Source: Hydractinia symbiolongicarpus (lineage: Eukaryota > Cnidaria > Hydrozoa > Anthoathecata > Hydractiniidae). Taken from it: 60,000 bases of DNA. Both the position numbers and the translations under genes were made by a program. How positions within the stretch are numbered: position 1 is the first letter of the stretch; each line of letters starts with the position of its first letter. The stretch is from the NCBI RefSeq assembly GCF_029227915.1, contig NC_079876.1, positions 17,362,001-17,422,000 of the forward strand, written 5' to 3'. The notes beneath the pieces were generated by a model. That model had not been told where the DNA came from, searched no databases, and saw only the letters and a program-made list of their open reading frames with translations. Shown here in pieces: positions 1 through 13,494 of this stretch.

Positions 1-1049
1 TATTTCCAATCACAATTATGTCAATGTCTTTATCACATTCTTTTATTTCTTCTTCTTCTTCTTCTTCTCTCTTATTCCGTCTTCTCTTTCGAACAAAGGT
101 GCTTTTTGGATTATATTCCAGAGACATTATTCACCAGCATTTCCAATTGTTTTTTGTTTTTCAAAATGGTAATTCTACTCATAAACTGTTTAAAAAAACA
201 TGGAAAGACGGGAATATGTAACAGCAGAGTTTTGTGATTAAATTTAGCCTGTGATACCCTTTATTTGTGTCTGAATTCAGTCTGTTTACAAAACCTGGAT
301 TTAATACTCTTTTGGTAAATTCTAGTAGCAGATAATTTTACACCAAGCCGGGCGAGGAAACAAGTATTCAAGCCACAAGAACTTCTTTTTGTTTTCCTCT
401 TTCTCCTGGTGAAGTAATTACGAGATAAACACAAAATAAATAAATCAACTACAACTTTCTTAGACTTTTTCTTGCTTTCCGAAACTTTTTAGTACATTTT
501 GCAAAGAAATTCCATCTCCTATCATCCAGCAATGAGAAAAACAGCATTTCAACAACATCAATGTATATACAAGAGAGAAAAGACATGAAAAGTGTTCAAA
601 CGATTGAGTTTTAACCGCAAATAATTCACAACATGTAAATATTTTATGTAATAATTTTTAAACATTTTTGTAAGCAACGCTATTCTTTCTCAATGCTTCA
701 CTTTAAATCATTTAGATTATAGCATAAAACATTTATAACAGTTTCGTTTCATTCATAAGCTTACACAAATTACGTGAAATAGTGAAGAATTAAATGTATG
801 TGTTATTTTCGTAAATACAAAAACCAAAGAAAATCCGAAAAAACGCAAGAACTTCGGTGTTATGATCAAATTTGTCGCTTGAAATTTACAAAAAAAATAA
901 ATAAAAAATTTTTTTTTTGGAAACACAGTTTTTTTTGCGTGTATAAAATTTCGCGAATCGATGCTCTTAAAACCTTTTTAAGCCATTAAATTATTCGCGT
1001 AAAGTTACTAAATGTTAACAAAAAAATATTATAATAATTTAATATACGT
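1..1049. other. AT-rich intergenic, no gene seen
   Basis: Only short reading frames of low-complexity composition (Ser-rich from TTC/TCT runs near position 45-75, Lys/Phe-rich near 800-990). None has recognisable motifs or convincing splice signals. I see no RNA gene. Confidence 0.6.
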
Positions 1050-1930
1050 TCAAATGTTCCATTCGGAGTGTGTAGCTATACGGAGTACGGCTCCGTATAG
1101 GCATGCGTAAACGGAGTATAACTTCGCATAGCAACATGTTAACTCCGTATAGACGGAAATATTTAGTACAAAAAGCTGCGAGCGCCCCAGACAGCTTTAA
1201 GAGTATAATTCCGACACTGGTTTGGCTAGACATTAGCGAATGCAGCATGAGCGTCGAAGTCTAAACTAAGCATTCTTATTAAAAATTTACTCTGAGCTAT
1301 TCCAGTTTAGAAAATCGTGCCTAAAACAAGCAAATAATTTGTGTAAGAAGAATAAAAGTCTAAAATATGAGACAAACATGCAGGGTACCAATTAGTATTA
1401 GTATAGAACGACCAACTGTTACACTCCGTATAGCATACTTCGTATATTAAGCATGTCAAACTCCGTATACTAAGCATGTCACACACCGTATAGCATACTT
1501 CGTATATGAAGCATGTCACACTCCGTATGGCATACTCCATATAGAATACTCCGTATGACATAGTCCGTATGGCATACACCTTATAGCACATTCTGCATAA
1601 CATACTCTCGGTATCTCAGAATCTGTATGCCATAATCCGTTTGCTGCAATCAAACTAATGTTTCCACACTCTGTATAGCTACAATATACCTCGTATGTTT
1701 ACGATGGATAAAAAGTAGGAAAATGATGTGCTTGTCTTTTTAACTTGTTCTTTATGGTGATTATTATAAAAATTTTTTTCAGGAATAGTTTTAAACAGTC
1801 ATATATTGCAATATTTCCACTTTAAGAACATTCGTTGGCGGACTTCGTATAGCTAAACCAAACTCCGTATAGCAGCCTTACAGAGCATTACTCCGTATAG
1901 GAACCACACTCCGTACGTCACACAAATACA
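1050..1930. repeat. Cluster of degenerate CTCCGTATAG motifs
   Basis: The motif ACTCCGTATAG and one- or two-base variants (TTCGTATA, TCCGTATGG, CACCGTATAG) recur roughly 20 times, most densely at 1420-1640. There they alternate with GCATACT and AAGCATGTCA. Spacing is irregular (about 15-40 bases), so this is a decayed minisatellite or satellite block and not a clean tandem array. The Cys/Tyr/Ile-rich frame on the minus strand (1307-1603) is a by-product of the repeat and is not taken as a gene. Confidence 0.75.
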
Positions 1931-2209
1931 CTATGAGTTATTTAATAAATTATTCCTTATCTGTTGAGTTTGTTAGGTTAATCTTCATTCATTCAATCTA
2001 AATCCTTCTATTCAGAAGTAAAACTTTGCAGCATGATAATTCTCGATCGATCGAATGTTACTTTTGTTGGTTGTCATTACACAGGCCTTTAGAGGATTTA
2101 GATTCATGTAGTTGTGAGAGGTTGAAGCGGTAACCCAAGGTGTAAGAAGGGACGTTACAGCATGGACCTTTTTCTTTCTTTGATTAAAAGCTTAGAAAAA
2201 TTCAGAAAA

Positions 2210-2242
2210 AACTAATGATCCAATCCTAATGGATCATTAGTT
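2210..2242. repeat. 13-bp perfect stem, 7-base loop
   Basis: AACTAATGATCCA at 2210-2222 is the exact reverse complement of TGGATCATTAGTT at 2230-2242. It lies in non-coding DNA. A further TGATCCA occurs at about 2400 next to a GCCGGCCGGCCGG run, so it may be part of a short inverted-repeat element. Confidence 0.7.
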
Positions 2243-2249
2243 AATGTTA

Positions 2250-4054
2250 TTAAAGTTGTAAAAAACGTATTTTGGGGTGTTTTGCCTCATTTCGTGCATA
2301 AATCCGCCATTTTTGAGTCATTAAGATTTTTTTTTAAAGAACTGTCACATTAGAGGGTCTATTGTTCTCTATCTTTGCGCAAAAAATCAGAAAAAAGAAT
2401 TGATCCAAAGCCGGCCGGCCGGACACATGTTATAAGACCTCACCTGTACCAGGTAGGTCCAATAAATAAAAAAGATCCGCATAGTCGTAACTACCCTAGT
2501 TTCACTTTTAGTCATTTTTCAAGTTTTTTTCAGTTCCGGATGTAACAAAGACGTCAAAAACCCTGGGTATTAGGCTGCACTTTGTTTGTGCATTTTTATT
2601 GTGCATTTTTCTGTGACCAATGGAGAATGACTTTTTTATGAAAAATTGCAAGCTTTGCCAGACGGTAAGTTGTTTAAAAAGGCAAACAGCCTAAAAAGAA
2701 GGGTTTGGTGTTAAGTTATATACATTAAACACAGTTGGATTTATGAAAGAAGATGCAAATCAAAAACGAAGGGTACCTCAAAAATATTGCACGGTTAATA
2801 ATTGGGTTCCAACTGCATACGTCAAGTGGAAAGAAGAACTTGTGCACCAAGAATATTTCACGCAGAAAACACAACAACAAAAATTTTTTCATCACGTTTC
2901 TGTTTTATATCGAAATAATCAAATCTTGAAAAAATAAATTACCACTATTTACAAAGTGACATTTTTTACACATTCTATACATAAAATATAAATTATTTTG
3001 ACTGTGCCAGGCTCGTTCCTAAACCTCTCACGTATTTAACAAAAAGCAAATTAGTATCTGCACAGCTAAAAGGGTATAGGGACGAGACTGCTATCATACA
3101 ATAGACATTTTTAAGTTACCTTAGTTAATTGAGAAGAATAAAGTTTTTAGGGTTTTGGGGAATTTTGGGTTTAAAAGAAACAAATCAGACACTGTTTCGA
3201 CTAAAAACCATAGAAAAAACACATCCAAAACAATTGGCAACAGAACACAACATAGCCGTGAAATTTTTGAAGTGTATAAGATTATCTAACACGTACATCA
3301 TTTAATAACTATTATGCCTGATCCGTGACTTGTCACTGAAAATGTTAACTCTCTGCTTGGATTGCAAAAATGTAATTCGCACGTTTGGAAACATAAATAA
3401 ACGCTAATACTACTATGGTGAATATTGTAAAACACTATTTTGTATTGTAGGTAGCAAGTAGGGTGCGAAGTCTCAGCTAAATTAAATTCTTACGGAAAAA
3501 CCTTAGTGATGTCAGAATATTTGGAATTGTCGTTAAATTAAAATTTTTGGAAACGTAAACAAACCTGATAAGTTTCACTATACAGCTCTAGCCCCAAACT
3601 GCTTTAAAAATATCATAAGAAAACTGCAGCTCGCAAAAATTTAATTGTTAGCACTATTGACGCCCAAAAATGTATGTAACAACGTTTATTTTGTTTAAAT
3701 TATAACCAAAATTGTGCAAGCGAAGTGCAAAGTAAGCTGTAATGCGTGTTATAACAGTTGTCTGTAAATATGTTTAGAAGCCAATTCAACACACGCATCA
3801 ATCACACAAATCACGTTTAAAAGAATCTTGACCAAGCACATAGTATCATACATCTCAACTGTTTTGCATATCCATTCATATATATGTATAGATCAGTTCT
3901 TCATACAACATACGTATCCGTTTAAAAAACATGCGCCAATATGCCTACTTGTTCATATCTTTATAGACATATAAATATAAAGAATTTGTCACACATCTTT
4001 GTACACAGGAACAAGTTGATAATACTATGTGGACGTGTTCCATCTGTTTTACTA
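2250..4054. other. Intergenic DNA and likely 3' region of the minus-strand gene
   Basis: No supported gene. A short frame at 2743-2937 (64 aa, Lys/Gln-rich) and a mini-ORF at about 2622 followed by a GTAAGT were considered and not accepted. TTTATT at about 3685, an AATAAA on the minus strand, could serve the 821-aa gene, whose stop is at 4055. Confidence 0.5.
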
Positions 4055-7000
4055 TTATAACTGAAACTCAGCTTCTTCGTGAGTTTCTACTTGACCAGGT
4101 AAAGATATTGTGGACGACATTTCTGTTTACAAAAAAAAAAAAAAAAATAAAAAAAATAAATAAATTATACACATAGAATATGACAGCTGATAAAACAATA
4201 ACCTTAAAATATTTTTTGAGAAATCACATAACGAGAAACAAGATAAACTAAATAAAAATGACTAAAATTAACGCGAGGTTGTAATACGACCGGTCCCGAT
4301 ATATAAGGTTTAAAGTTATTGGTATAACAACCCTTTTTCACGATTTCCAAGAACTAGGATTTCTTTTACAACATTACATAGACCTTATGTCCAGTAGCTA
4401 CCTCCAATACTTTAGTTCAGAAAGGGTTGCATCTTTCTCACAGTAAAATCGACTTTAAGGAAATCATATTTTATTTAAAAATATAAAATATAATAGATTT
4501 GGGAAGTTCTCGGTAGGCGTGGCAGCAATCCCCTGTTCAATTTTTCAAAATTATTTTTTGAAAAAGATTGTGATAATTTCATCGTTTTGGTCCTAGATAT
4601 TGCATTCGTGTTCATAAAGTCACAAAACACAGACACAAATTTTTTCGTTGGCAAAAAAATGGAAGAGTAATTACCATTTGGTCTAGTCGTGGTTGGGGCA
4701 GTACGTCTACTGGTCGTTGGAGTAGTACCAGGCCGTGAGACATGTGATGTTCTTGAAGAGATTGGTGTTAGCGGCGCTGTGCCTGGTCTGGTAACTTCCT
4801 TCTAAAAAACATATTACATAGCTAACAGAAGAACACAAACGGCCTATAATGATCAAATTATCTGTAACATTTCGCTGTTACTCTGTTTTTGAGGAAGGTT
4901 ATTTAATTGCGCCGTACGGTAATAATTCATCAAAAACAAAAAACACGCACGGAAACAGAGAAAATATATTAAGCGTATAAACAAACTTTAGTCTTACCTC
5001 TTGATAGCTATTTTCACTTGTCACTAAGGGTGATACTCTGTTACCTCTTGGTGATCTATTACTTCTTGGAGAATCCGCAGGTGACACTTTATTTCCTTTT
5101 GGAGTACTCGGTTTAGACGATAATGCTGGGCTGGGTGTCAACTCTCTCTTGCTGTCTTTGGATGATGGTCTGGAACTAACAGAGGGAATGCTAAGCTTTT
5201 TCTCTGATCTATCTCTTGAAGTCGGGCGTGACTGTTTTAAATCAACAGCGGTGGCTGGTTTATAGCTGTACGACACACGGGAAGAAGCCGATGTCTTTCG
5301 TGAAGACAACGAATCGTTGAAATCAGACGTGTCTTGTTTTGGAAAATAAGCGTCCAATTCATTGATAAAGCCGGTCACGTTTGTATCTCCTCTGCTTCGC
5401 ATCTCAGATAATGGCCTGCCCGTCGATGCCGAGATTGTAGAGGGCGACGTCGAGCTGAATCCAGTGTCGTAATCATCCAGCGAACGTCCATCGAACATTG
5501 CTAGTGCTTCTTGAAGCTTCGTAGTGATCTCTTGATCGGGGGAGGCGTGTTTCCTCTTGTTTCCAACGAAGACGCTGAGGATGTACATCTTGAGAAGCAG
5601 TCTTCTTTTAACAGGCGGGACCAAGATATAGTCATATTCCCGTTGTTTCAAACGCTTTCTAAAGCTGGGCATCAACTTGATGAATTCTTCCGAAGTTTCT
5701 CTGATGGAATTTTTTCCAGACATTCCAAACACAGAAACGGAAGCGAGAGCATTATGTGCTTCAATAAGTTCGTCAAGAAGGTCCCACAAAGTGTCATGAG
5801 TAGGATCTCCAATATACTCAGCCTCGCGACAGTACGCGTTGATTACTTTCACTTGATGCGACAGCTCGTGAACAGGCGCGAACAGCGGTATGGAAGCTAG
5901 CGCCCTCTCAAGTGTATGTCTGGCTTTTAAAGCTGCTTTTAAGTATTTCTTGGTGTCTTCACCTATGGCATTAGAGGATTCGTACGACAAACGCGGCCAG
6001 ATCCTTTCTTTACCTAGGACTCCGTTGTTTAAAAGGAACAAATATACAATCCATAATACCAGAACGAACAACCAGCTTCCGTTTATTGCCACTAGAATAT
6101 GCAAAATAGTGGGGTATCTCAGAAACGACACAATTTGAAACTGTTCTGTTTTTTCCCACGGTGGGCGTACCATAAAATTACCAATTAGGCAATTCGCGGC
6201 AATAATAAGATGACTAAAAACGGCCATCAAATTAAAGCAGCGAACACGAAAGGGTCGTTTTAAAATCAAAGCGAAGAACGCTATTACGAATAAGACAGTT
6301 ATTCCTGCTGATGCCCAGAATGCCGATTTTACTGAAAGGGCAAAACCAGCAATCATAATGAATTTAAACAAAAACTTCAAAGGGTTGTAGTAAATCCAAA
6401 ATCTTCGAAACGATGAAAACAAATGGTACTGGCCAAGATCCCATAAAATATCCAACCCCTGCTCGTACTCAGCTTCCTTCAACTGCAAGTAGCCTTCGTG
6501 TCGAACTGGATCATTCGAAAACACCTGATCTCTAACCCATCGCATCAAAACAAACGGGTAAAAAAAGAAAAAGAAGACGAAGATCAAGATAACCAAGACC
6601 ATGAATGCAATGTGTGCACTATTGAAACATTCAAATTCGTTCTGCACGTCCATCACCTCCTTCTGACTGCTTACATCTATTCTGCAATGAAACACTCTTG
6701 CCGCAGCCACACCAAACGGCATGCAGAGAAATTGCAGTACCAAAAACATTACTCTTTTCCACCTGGCAACATACAGCAACATGTACAACGGACGTTTCTT
6801 CATCCATCGGACGTACACACCTGTGAACACCGCAGCGAGGATAATCAAAAACACAGCCCATGATGCTAGGTACGAAACGTAGTTGAATCCTATTGTCGAG
6901 GACTTGATAAACGATGTTCTGGAATGATTGAACGCTCCAATGCTGACCTTACGAAACTCCCAAATATCTGCATTAAAAAGGAAAGTAAACGATGTGATAT

Positions 7001-7268
7001 CCACCCAATTAATCGGCCATCCCCAGTGCTCGGATAACGACAACAACACGGCGTAATACTGTAAATGTTCGACAATTAAAACTATGGCATCGGAAAACCA
7101 TAAAGTTATGTCGTGCTGTTTAAATGGTTTCTCACCCTCTGCTTCGATATCAGAGTCATTTCCATTGGCAAAATTTACCTCGTCTGACAGAATTTTTTCA
7201 TTGGATTCATCCATTAAAGGGATTTCGTCAGCTTCTTTCCATTTTAGGCTCCGGTCTGCTAGTGCCAT
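4055..7268 (-). CDS. Uncharacterised 8-TM membrane protein, 3 exons, 821 aa
   Basis: Exons on the minus strand are 7268-4998, 4801-4675 and 4122-4055. Donors GAG|GTAAGA and ATG|GTAATT, acceptors TTTTTTAG and GTAAACAG; intron phases 0 and 1; the stop is the complement of 4055-4057. The ATG has an in-frame TGA 15 bases upstream. Hydrophobic segments lie at about residues 54-78, 128-154, 172-192, 217-245, 297-318, 320-337, 345-367 and 385-413. Residues 1-53 are acidic and hydrophilic, with no signal peptide. Residues 430-600 are charged and helical, probably cytoplasmic. From about 600 to the end the chain is Ser/Pro/Arg/Thr-rich and likely disordered, with SPRSNRSPRGNR-like repeats around 733-745. 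The first exon alone would read on into the intron and give a false 789-aa product. I do not recognise the family; the layout recalls TRP-like or other polytopic channels and transporters only in general shape. Function unknown. Confidence 0.92.
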
Positions 7269-10200
7269 TGTACTCTTAATTCATCTATAAGAGTAAAGAG
7301 TTATAAAAAGCAAATTATAAGAAGTTCCAAAATTTTTAAAAATGTCGGAATTTTTCAATTAATTTCGCAAAAAAAAAATAAAAAAAAATAACAATAATTC
7401 CAGAATGTAAATTCGCACGGTATTTTTAAGTGCTTGTTACTTCTTCGATATAAGCATCTCTACTAAAAAGCACGTTTCCTACAGGGTGACCACAAAAACT
7501 AAAACTAAAAAAGCACTAATAAATCAGCAAAGTTTGACATTGTTTTTTGTGGTAAACCGACACAAATTTGCTGGAATACTAGACTATGCCAATATTAACC
7601 TTGTTGATTTGACCCGAGATATCGAAATGAACTTAAAATCTTAAATCATTCGTAAACTTGACAACCATTCAAAATTTTCCCCTGCTTTAATCTCTTCTTA
7701 CTTACGAGAGACAACACTATATTCACCAAAAAATGTAAATTCTTACAAAATCTGTTTGAATGGCGATTTAAAAAAACTCTAGTGGTAAAAATTAACTCAT
7801 TTATTAAAAAATCCGGTTAAAATATGTTTGACTATAATTCGCTTCGTGTCGTATGCTAGCCTATTAGCTTATAATTTTTGTCTCAAAGATAATATTTGCT
7901 AAAACAACAAAATAAGGACTTTAAAGTATCCCTTTTTGTGATTTAGTAAGTTTAACTCAATTATATGAGACTTTTATCAAAGATTTGGACCCATTTTTAA
8001 ACATTTCCCTTTTTTTAACATAAAAATACCTCGAATCTTTGTTTAATATCTTGTTCATTATATAGTACTTTCTCCAGTAGTAACAAAACAAACATAATCC
8101 AATTATTCCTTCATTTGATTGAGCAATCAGTTAGGATAAACTTTTCTTAACAAAGACTAAAAAGCTAAATCCTAAACACAGATTCAAAGTGCAATATTCA
8201 TGTCACTTAATGTATACAATGCAAATTAAAGAAAAACTTGTTTTATATAATTTACCTTCATTTTAACAATTCTTTCTTCCCAGCGTTTTCTTCCCAGCGT
8301 TAAATTATATAGTGCTACAAAATAAAGTTAATAATTTAGAAAATTACGGTATATGCACATACCTAATACTCAAGCCCATAAAGTTCTATTATGATATTAG
8401 TAACCTCGATTTCTGCTGACCTGAGGACTAATAAGGCAAACAAAAAAATAAATTAAGACAAATTTTAAATAGATAAACAGAATCTTGTCAATTGTGAACA
8501 TCTGTACATTATTACCTTCCTATCTTTAAAGTATACAACTGCACTTTTGAACAAAAACATCTTGGAATAGAGTATCAATTTTTTTAAAAGCAGAATTTCT
8601 ATTCCTAAACGTGTGTACACACTCAAAAAGTTCTACATTTCAAATCTTTATGCTTACCGTGTGACATAAACTTTGGTAGGTAAAATAATTTTGACTATTT
8701 TCACAGAACAAGTGAAAAAAGCCATTACAGCATGACTAAATATTCTCAAATTTTTACCTATATATAATTACAGAAAGATAAAATGAAAGTATTAACACTC
8801 AAATATTCTCAACGTTTTAATAACAATGTCATGTGACAAGAATGGCTTTTCAGAAGCAAAACGGCTACATTATTTTTTTAAGCATGACATTTTAAGCATC
8901 CGTAGGCTTAAACTTGATCATATTTTGCCTATGAAGAAGCTTATAAGGAAATTTTGGGAAGTTTTTATATTTTTTGTTTCAAGAGCAGTTTTTCTTGACA
9001 ACAGTACAGTCAAAATGTTCATACATTACATATTACTCACAACAGCTTCTTATTCATAATATAAAGATTCATATCAATACAATTATGTTTGCCATTATAG
9101 TTGGCACTATTGGGCTTTGTAGGAACATCAGTTCTCATTCCATACAACACATACATATTTGCTTGCTTTGTTGCAAAAAAAACAAAAAACAGCTGTTTCT
9201 CACCCCCCCCCCCCCCCCGCCAAGTGGGTCCAGGGCTAGCCTTAATGGGACAACAGCATTAAGTAGAAAAAGAAGACTTGTATGCTATTTACCTATAAAA
9301 TGGAGCTGAGGCAGTCTAAGGTTTATCGTTTTTTGTTTCTTTTTTGTTTCAATGGCCCCCAGTGGGAAGAATCCACTGACTGTAGGTTTTTGTGAAATTC
9401 TTGGCTAAATATTTATTATTATAATATTTAGTAAATAAAACTATTATATATACATGTTTTCGTGGGATAAAAACATTGTTACATATATCACGAAAATTCT
9501 AAAATTTTTTTATGTCTAAATTTCGTCCCTTAAAAGCGATATTTATAACGGTCACCACCATTATCAAACAAAAGCCGACTTGGTTTTTACATATATGTCC
9601 TACAGCAAAACTAATTTCCAAAATAACATACAAAATTACATAGTTAAAGGAAAAATACCAAAATACAAAAAATTCCAAACTTTGTATTGTTTTTATAAAA
9701 TCATTTACAGCGTTTTTTAGAAATCTACACATTTCAATAATAATTTGACTTTTTGTTCTTAGAAACATTGTATATTTATGTGGCACATATTCTGGCAAAT
9801 TAAATGAAAACACCCACTATCTGGAAAAAAGATTTGATACAAAAATGAAGTTGTTTCGTACACTTAATACTTGCAATTGTTTTTTCAGGGGACCGACTTA
9901 TTCACAAAAGTAAAGTTAAACAATACAAAATATGTTTATTCTAAAACAATAGAATTTATCTCACACAATTGCAGGAGACATACTTAAGTTTATGCGTTCG
10001 GCATTCCCTTTTACTATGTTTATTCAGAGCGTGTTTGTTTTCGTCTTGACTAAATTACATCACCCAAGTTAGTAATTTACCAAACAGAAAATTCTAATAG
10101 ACAATGTCATGGCAGTGACCACAGTACCACTTTTACCTTAAGTATCTTAAGAACCAAGTCTCACAAATATTAAAATATTACAGAGTTCTTATTCACATTT

Positions 10201-10950
10201 TGTTAACCATCTGGATTTTGCAAGCAGGCAATATGGGTTTTTGGAACATTCTGACTAGCTTAGCGCTCTTGACAATGGGCCATTATGGAGCGGTATTGCC
10301 CATCGTCAAGAAAAATAGTAGCTTAAAATGCAAACAAGCACGGAAAAACAAATTTCAAGAAGCATTGGAAATAATTATATATCTACCTCTTACAAAACAT
10401 TTACTGATAAAAACATTTTATCGGATGTCAAGTTTAACTGTTAAAATAACCAGATTCATCAACATTCCGTCTAAATGCTTCTTCAATATGGCTAGGTAAC
10501 TACACATTGTCAATAAAAAAAAAGATCTGATATCAAGTTTCATCGAAAATAATAAATATAGGACAATGAATTTAAAACAAATGTGTCCCCCTCATATCCA
10601 AACTCATTCCTTTAGCTTTTTGGTTACTCAGTCAATATAAAACTCGGTGAAGCCCATGATTAAGTATCGAACATTGTAATGTTTTGTTTACAAAGATTTA
10701 TTTTATAGGGACTTTCGAATTTTCTATAGACTGTTTCTGTTTTTAGACAGGACTGTTTCGAATTTTGACCTCAAGTGTTAACAAAAGTAGTGCTATAGTG
10801 ATTTATATTATTAAAAGAACATTAAACTGAAATTCTTATTTTTTTTATTTTTATCTAGACAGTTAACAAATACAATAAGAACTGATTACCCCGTACTGTA
10901 TTGAAAATATCGCCCTCAGTGATCAGTCATTACACTGACCTAGCAAACTC
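7269..10950. other. AT-rich intergenic, no gene seen
   Basis: Lies upstream of the minus-strand membrane-protein gene, so its promoter and 5' untranslated region should be here, but no specific element can be named. Short frames (8826-9059, 8974-9309, 9499-9813, 10200-10499) have no motifs. A run of C residues occurs at about 9203-9218, and a short direct repeat TTTCTTCCCAGCG is doubled at about 8273-8300. Confidence 0.5.
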
Positions 10951-10954
10951 AGTG

Positions 10955-11480
10955 AGCACTGTTTTGCCCAGATAGGGAAAACCGCCTGTTTATAAACAGG
11001 ACAGCCAGATTATGTCTAATGGCCTGATCATGTTTTTCTTGCCCTGGTTATGTCATGGTGACCAGATTATGAACACTGATATAATGGCTGGCCAGGCAGG
11101 CTGTGATTGGCATTTTCTTTGAACTTTTGTTCGCAGGAGTTGAATTCTGGGGATGACCTAAATTATTGGTTTTGGGGGAATTAAGTTTGGTGAAAAGCTA
11201 TTAAACTTGCAAATCCCAAAATTTAGTTTCCACAAAGTTTCTGTGTCGCACAAATGTGATTCGTCAATGAAGCAAAATGTGAATCATCACTACGATAACA
11301 AAGCTGAACCGAATCACTGAATAAGTGCTAAATAATATTTTTTAACTGTAAACATAAGCCGGCCAGGCCTGGTTATGTTGTCCTGATTATGTATTTTCTC
11401 CCCTGTTTATAAACAAGGCAAGGTGCCAAACAGAAGCCGGGCAGCATTCATAATCCTGGCAAAACAGCACCATAAAGCCC
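10955..11480. mobile_element. Possible ~520-bp inverted-repeat (MITE-like) element
   Basis: The left end contains AGCACTGTTTTGCCCAG and then CCTGTTTATAAACAGG, a perfect 16-bp palindrome at about 10982-10998. The right end, read in reverse, shows GGTGCTGTTTTGCCAGG and a matching CTTGTTTATAAACAGG. The interior is rich in CCTGATTATG/CCTGGTTATG words. No coding capacity. The ends are imperfect and I cannot see a clear target-site duplication. Confidence 0.4.
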
Positions 11481-11609
11481 AAAAGAGCCAGCTGTTTTCT
11501 TTTCTGGGAAAGGCAAATGGTTTATTCTATAGTCCAGCTGTGTTATTCCTAGCTAAGATATTTTTATAAAATTTCAGAAATTGAGTCTTAATTTAATAGA
11601 ATTCTCATC

Positions 11610-12735
11610 AGTCAGCTCATCTCTATAGCTAGCTAGCTAGCCTCCTAGTAGAGAGCTGAGAGGCTATATGCCACGACGCTGTGAAAAGGGTTAAGACGAT
11701 TTTGCGGCAAATACAAATATCTCTCGACTACAATGGTTAAAAAGAAGTGTCGAAAATTAAAAACAATTTCTTGATCAGCCTTCACCAAACGCCGCTAAAA
11801 AGAGGAGAGGTAATAATAATTTTGTCTTCAAAGTTTCCACATGACTTTTACTGCGATTTCCCCCGTCACTAACAACAGAAAAATGCAGGGCTAAGGCGCA
11901 GGTGAGAAAGGGATCTGCTTTAAAAATATTTGGCAAACAAAAAATAATAGCATTGACAAAAGAAAACCCTGTTATCTAAATTTCATTTAAATTAAAGGTA
12001 GAAATGATTTAACGTTTAGTAAATATGTCTTAAAATACACGTAGAAATCGAAAAAGGAGTTTACAGCTATATCTACTTTGTTTGCAGCAAACCTGTATTT
12101 TGACGGCAGCTGTCCTCTCTTACTAAAGAAGCGACATAGTAATTTAACCAAAACTTTTGATCCAACGAGACAATAACAAAACTGAATGTGATGACGGCAA
12201 TCCGAAAACAAAATTTTTCTTAATTTTTCCTGTGAATGTGTCAGCACACAGCTATCCATGAAAGATCCCTCTTTTTCTCCCTGAATGGTAAATGGTTTTA
12301 TATAGCTATTGATAACTTGTAAAAGTTAAGGTAAGTAACAAATCCTAGTGGTAATATATATTGCTACGCAAACGACCAAAACAACGCAACAGTCGTATTT
12401 TAAAAAAAGAATTCTGTGTCCAAAATATGAAGCTAGCTAGCTAGCTAATAGCTATATTTTTTCAGTTAGGTAACTAGAGAAAACAACAAATTAGGAGATT
12501 AATCAAATCAGGCTATCCTCTTCATATAGCTAAATCTAGCTATTACAGAATATTGCGTCGTAGAAGTTTTTAAAATTATGATGTGTGTCAGCATCATATA
12601 AGACTCTCAGATCTTGTTTTGTAGCCAAATTTTATGAAGTTTTGAAACATGTCAAATCCAAGATGATTCAGAAACTTGCAAGTTAAAATGCAATTTTGAT
12701 TCTTAGGCCTCATAACTAGCTAGCTATATTCTGTT
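11610..12735. repeat. Scattered (TAGC)n clusters
   Basis: Short AGCTAGCTAGC runs at about 11628-11641, 12431-12448 and 12716-12726, with many isolated AGCTA words between them. Non-coding. Confidence 0.6.
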
Positions 12736-13062
12736 GTTTAGTGTAAACGCTTTTTAATGCAAATTTTATCTTTGTCAACATTTTATTCTATAATTTTTTT
12801 TCAACAAAACATTATACAGGATAGATTATAAAAATTGTGCATGAAACTTTTGTTGTTAAAAAAAGGTTTACGCCAACGTTTTTGTTTCAAAGACTTGTTC
12901 AAAGACGTGTTTTTGAAAAAATTTCTAAACATTTTATTTGTATATTTTTAAGCAAAACCTTGAGGATAACTTTTGATGCATAACTTTAATAACAGGCCTT
13001 TGTGTATAAAAATATTTTTGGCTGGGGAAATTCACTTTGAACTACAGCATCAAAACATGGTA

Positions 13063-13380
13063 CAGTATTGACAGCTTTCTAGCGAACTGCTGCAATGTAT
13101 TAATCTTCTACGGTATGGTTTTATTAATTTTTAAGCAATCTATGGCACCGTTTTAGCCTTCTACAATCCTGTATTGACAAGCCTTTGGCGCTGTGTTAAC
13201 CTTATCAGTACCATTCTGACAGCTTTTAAGCAAACTACAGCATTGTTTTAGCCTTCTATGGTCTCGTATTGACAGTTTTCAAGAAAAATAAAGTGCCTAT
13301 CCATGGACTAAGCAAACTACAGCGACTTGTTAGCATTTTATGGTCCTGTTTCAAACTAACTGGTGGTGTTTTAGTGCGGC
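13063..13380 (+). repeat. Degenerate ~50-bp tandem repeat, about 6 units
   Basis: The units share the order TATTGACAGCTTTTAAGCAA, then CTACAGCATTGTTTTAGC, then CTTCTATGGTCCTG. Unit ends can be seen at about 13115, 13170, 13263 and 13345. Divergence between units is high, so the array is old. Confidence 0.65.
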
Positions 13381-13494
13381 AAAAGTTTATTTCTAGCACA
13401 ACAAAAAAGTTTGTCTTGAAATTCCTGCTGTAAATCTTTTTGAATTGGCGTCCCGATTATTATGCAAGTTACAGGTTTACATACAAAAGTTATA

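Noticed and set aside
1307-1603. Cys/Tyr-rich 98-aa frame on the minus strand
   Set aside because: Its periodicity mirrors the degenerate CTCCGTATAG repeat, and there is no independent coding evidence.
1420-1640. CRISPR-like repeat-spacer pattern
   Set aside because: Repeats are short, degenerate and unevenly spaced, and the DNA is eukaryotic.
2622-2937. Mini exon MENDFFMKNCKLCQT with GTAAGT plus the 64-aa frame after it
   Set aside because: No acceptor linking the two and no recognisable domain.
5511-6863. Plus-strand frames inside the minus-strand membrane-protein exon
   Set aside because: Shadows of the 757-codon exon, with no motifs of their own.
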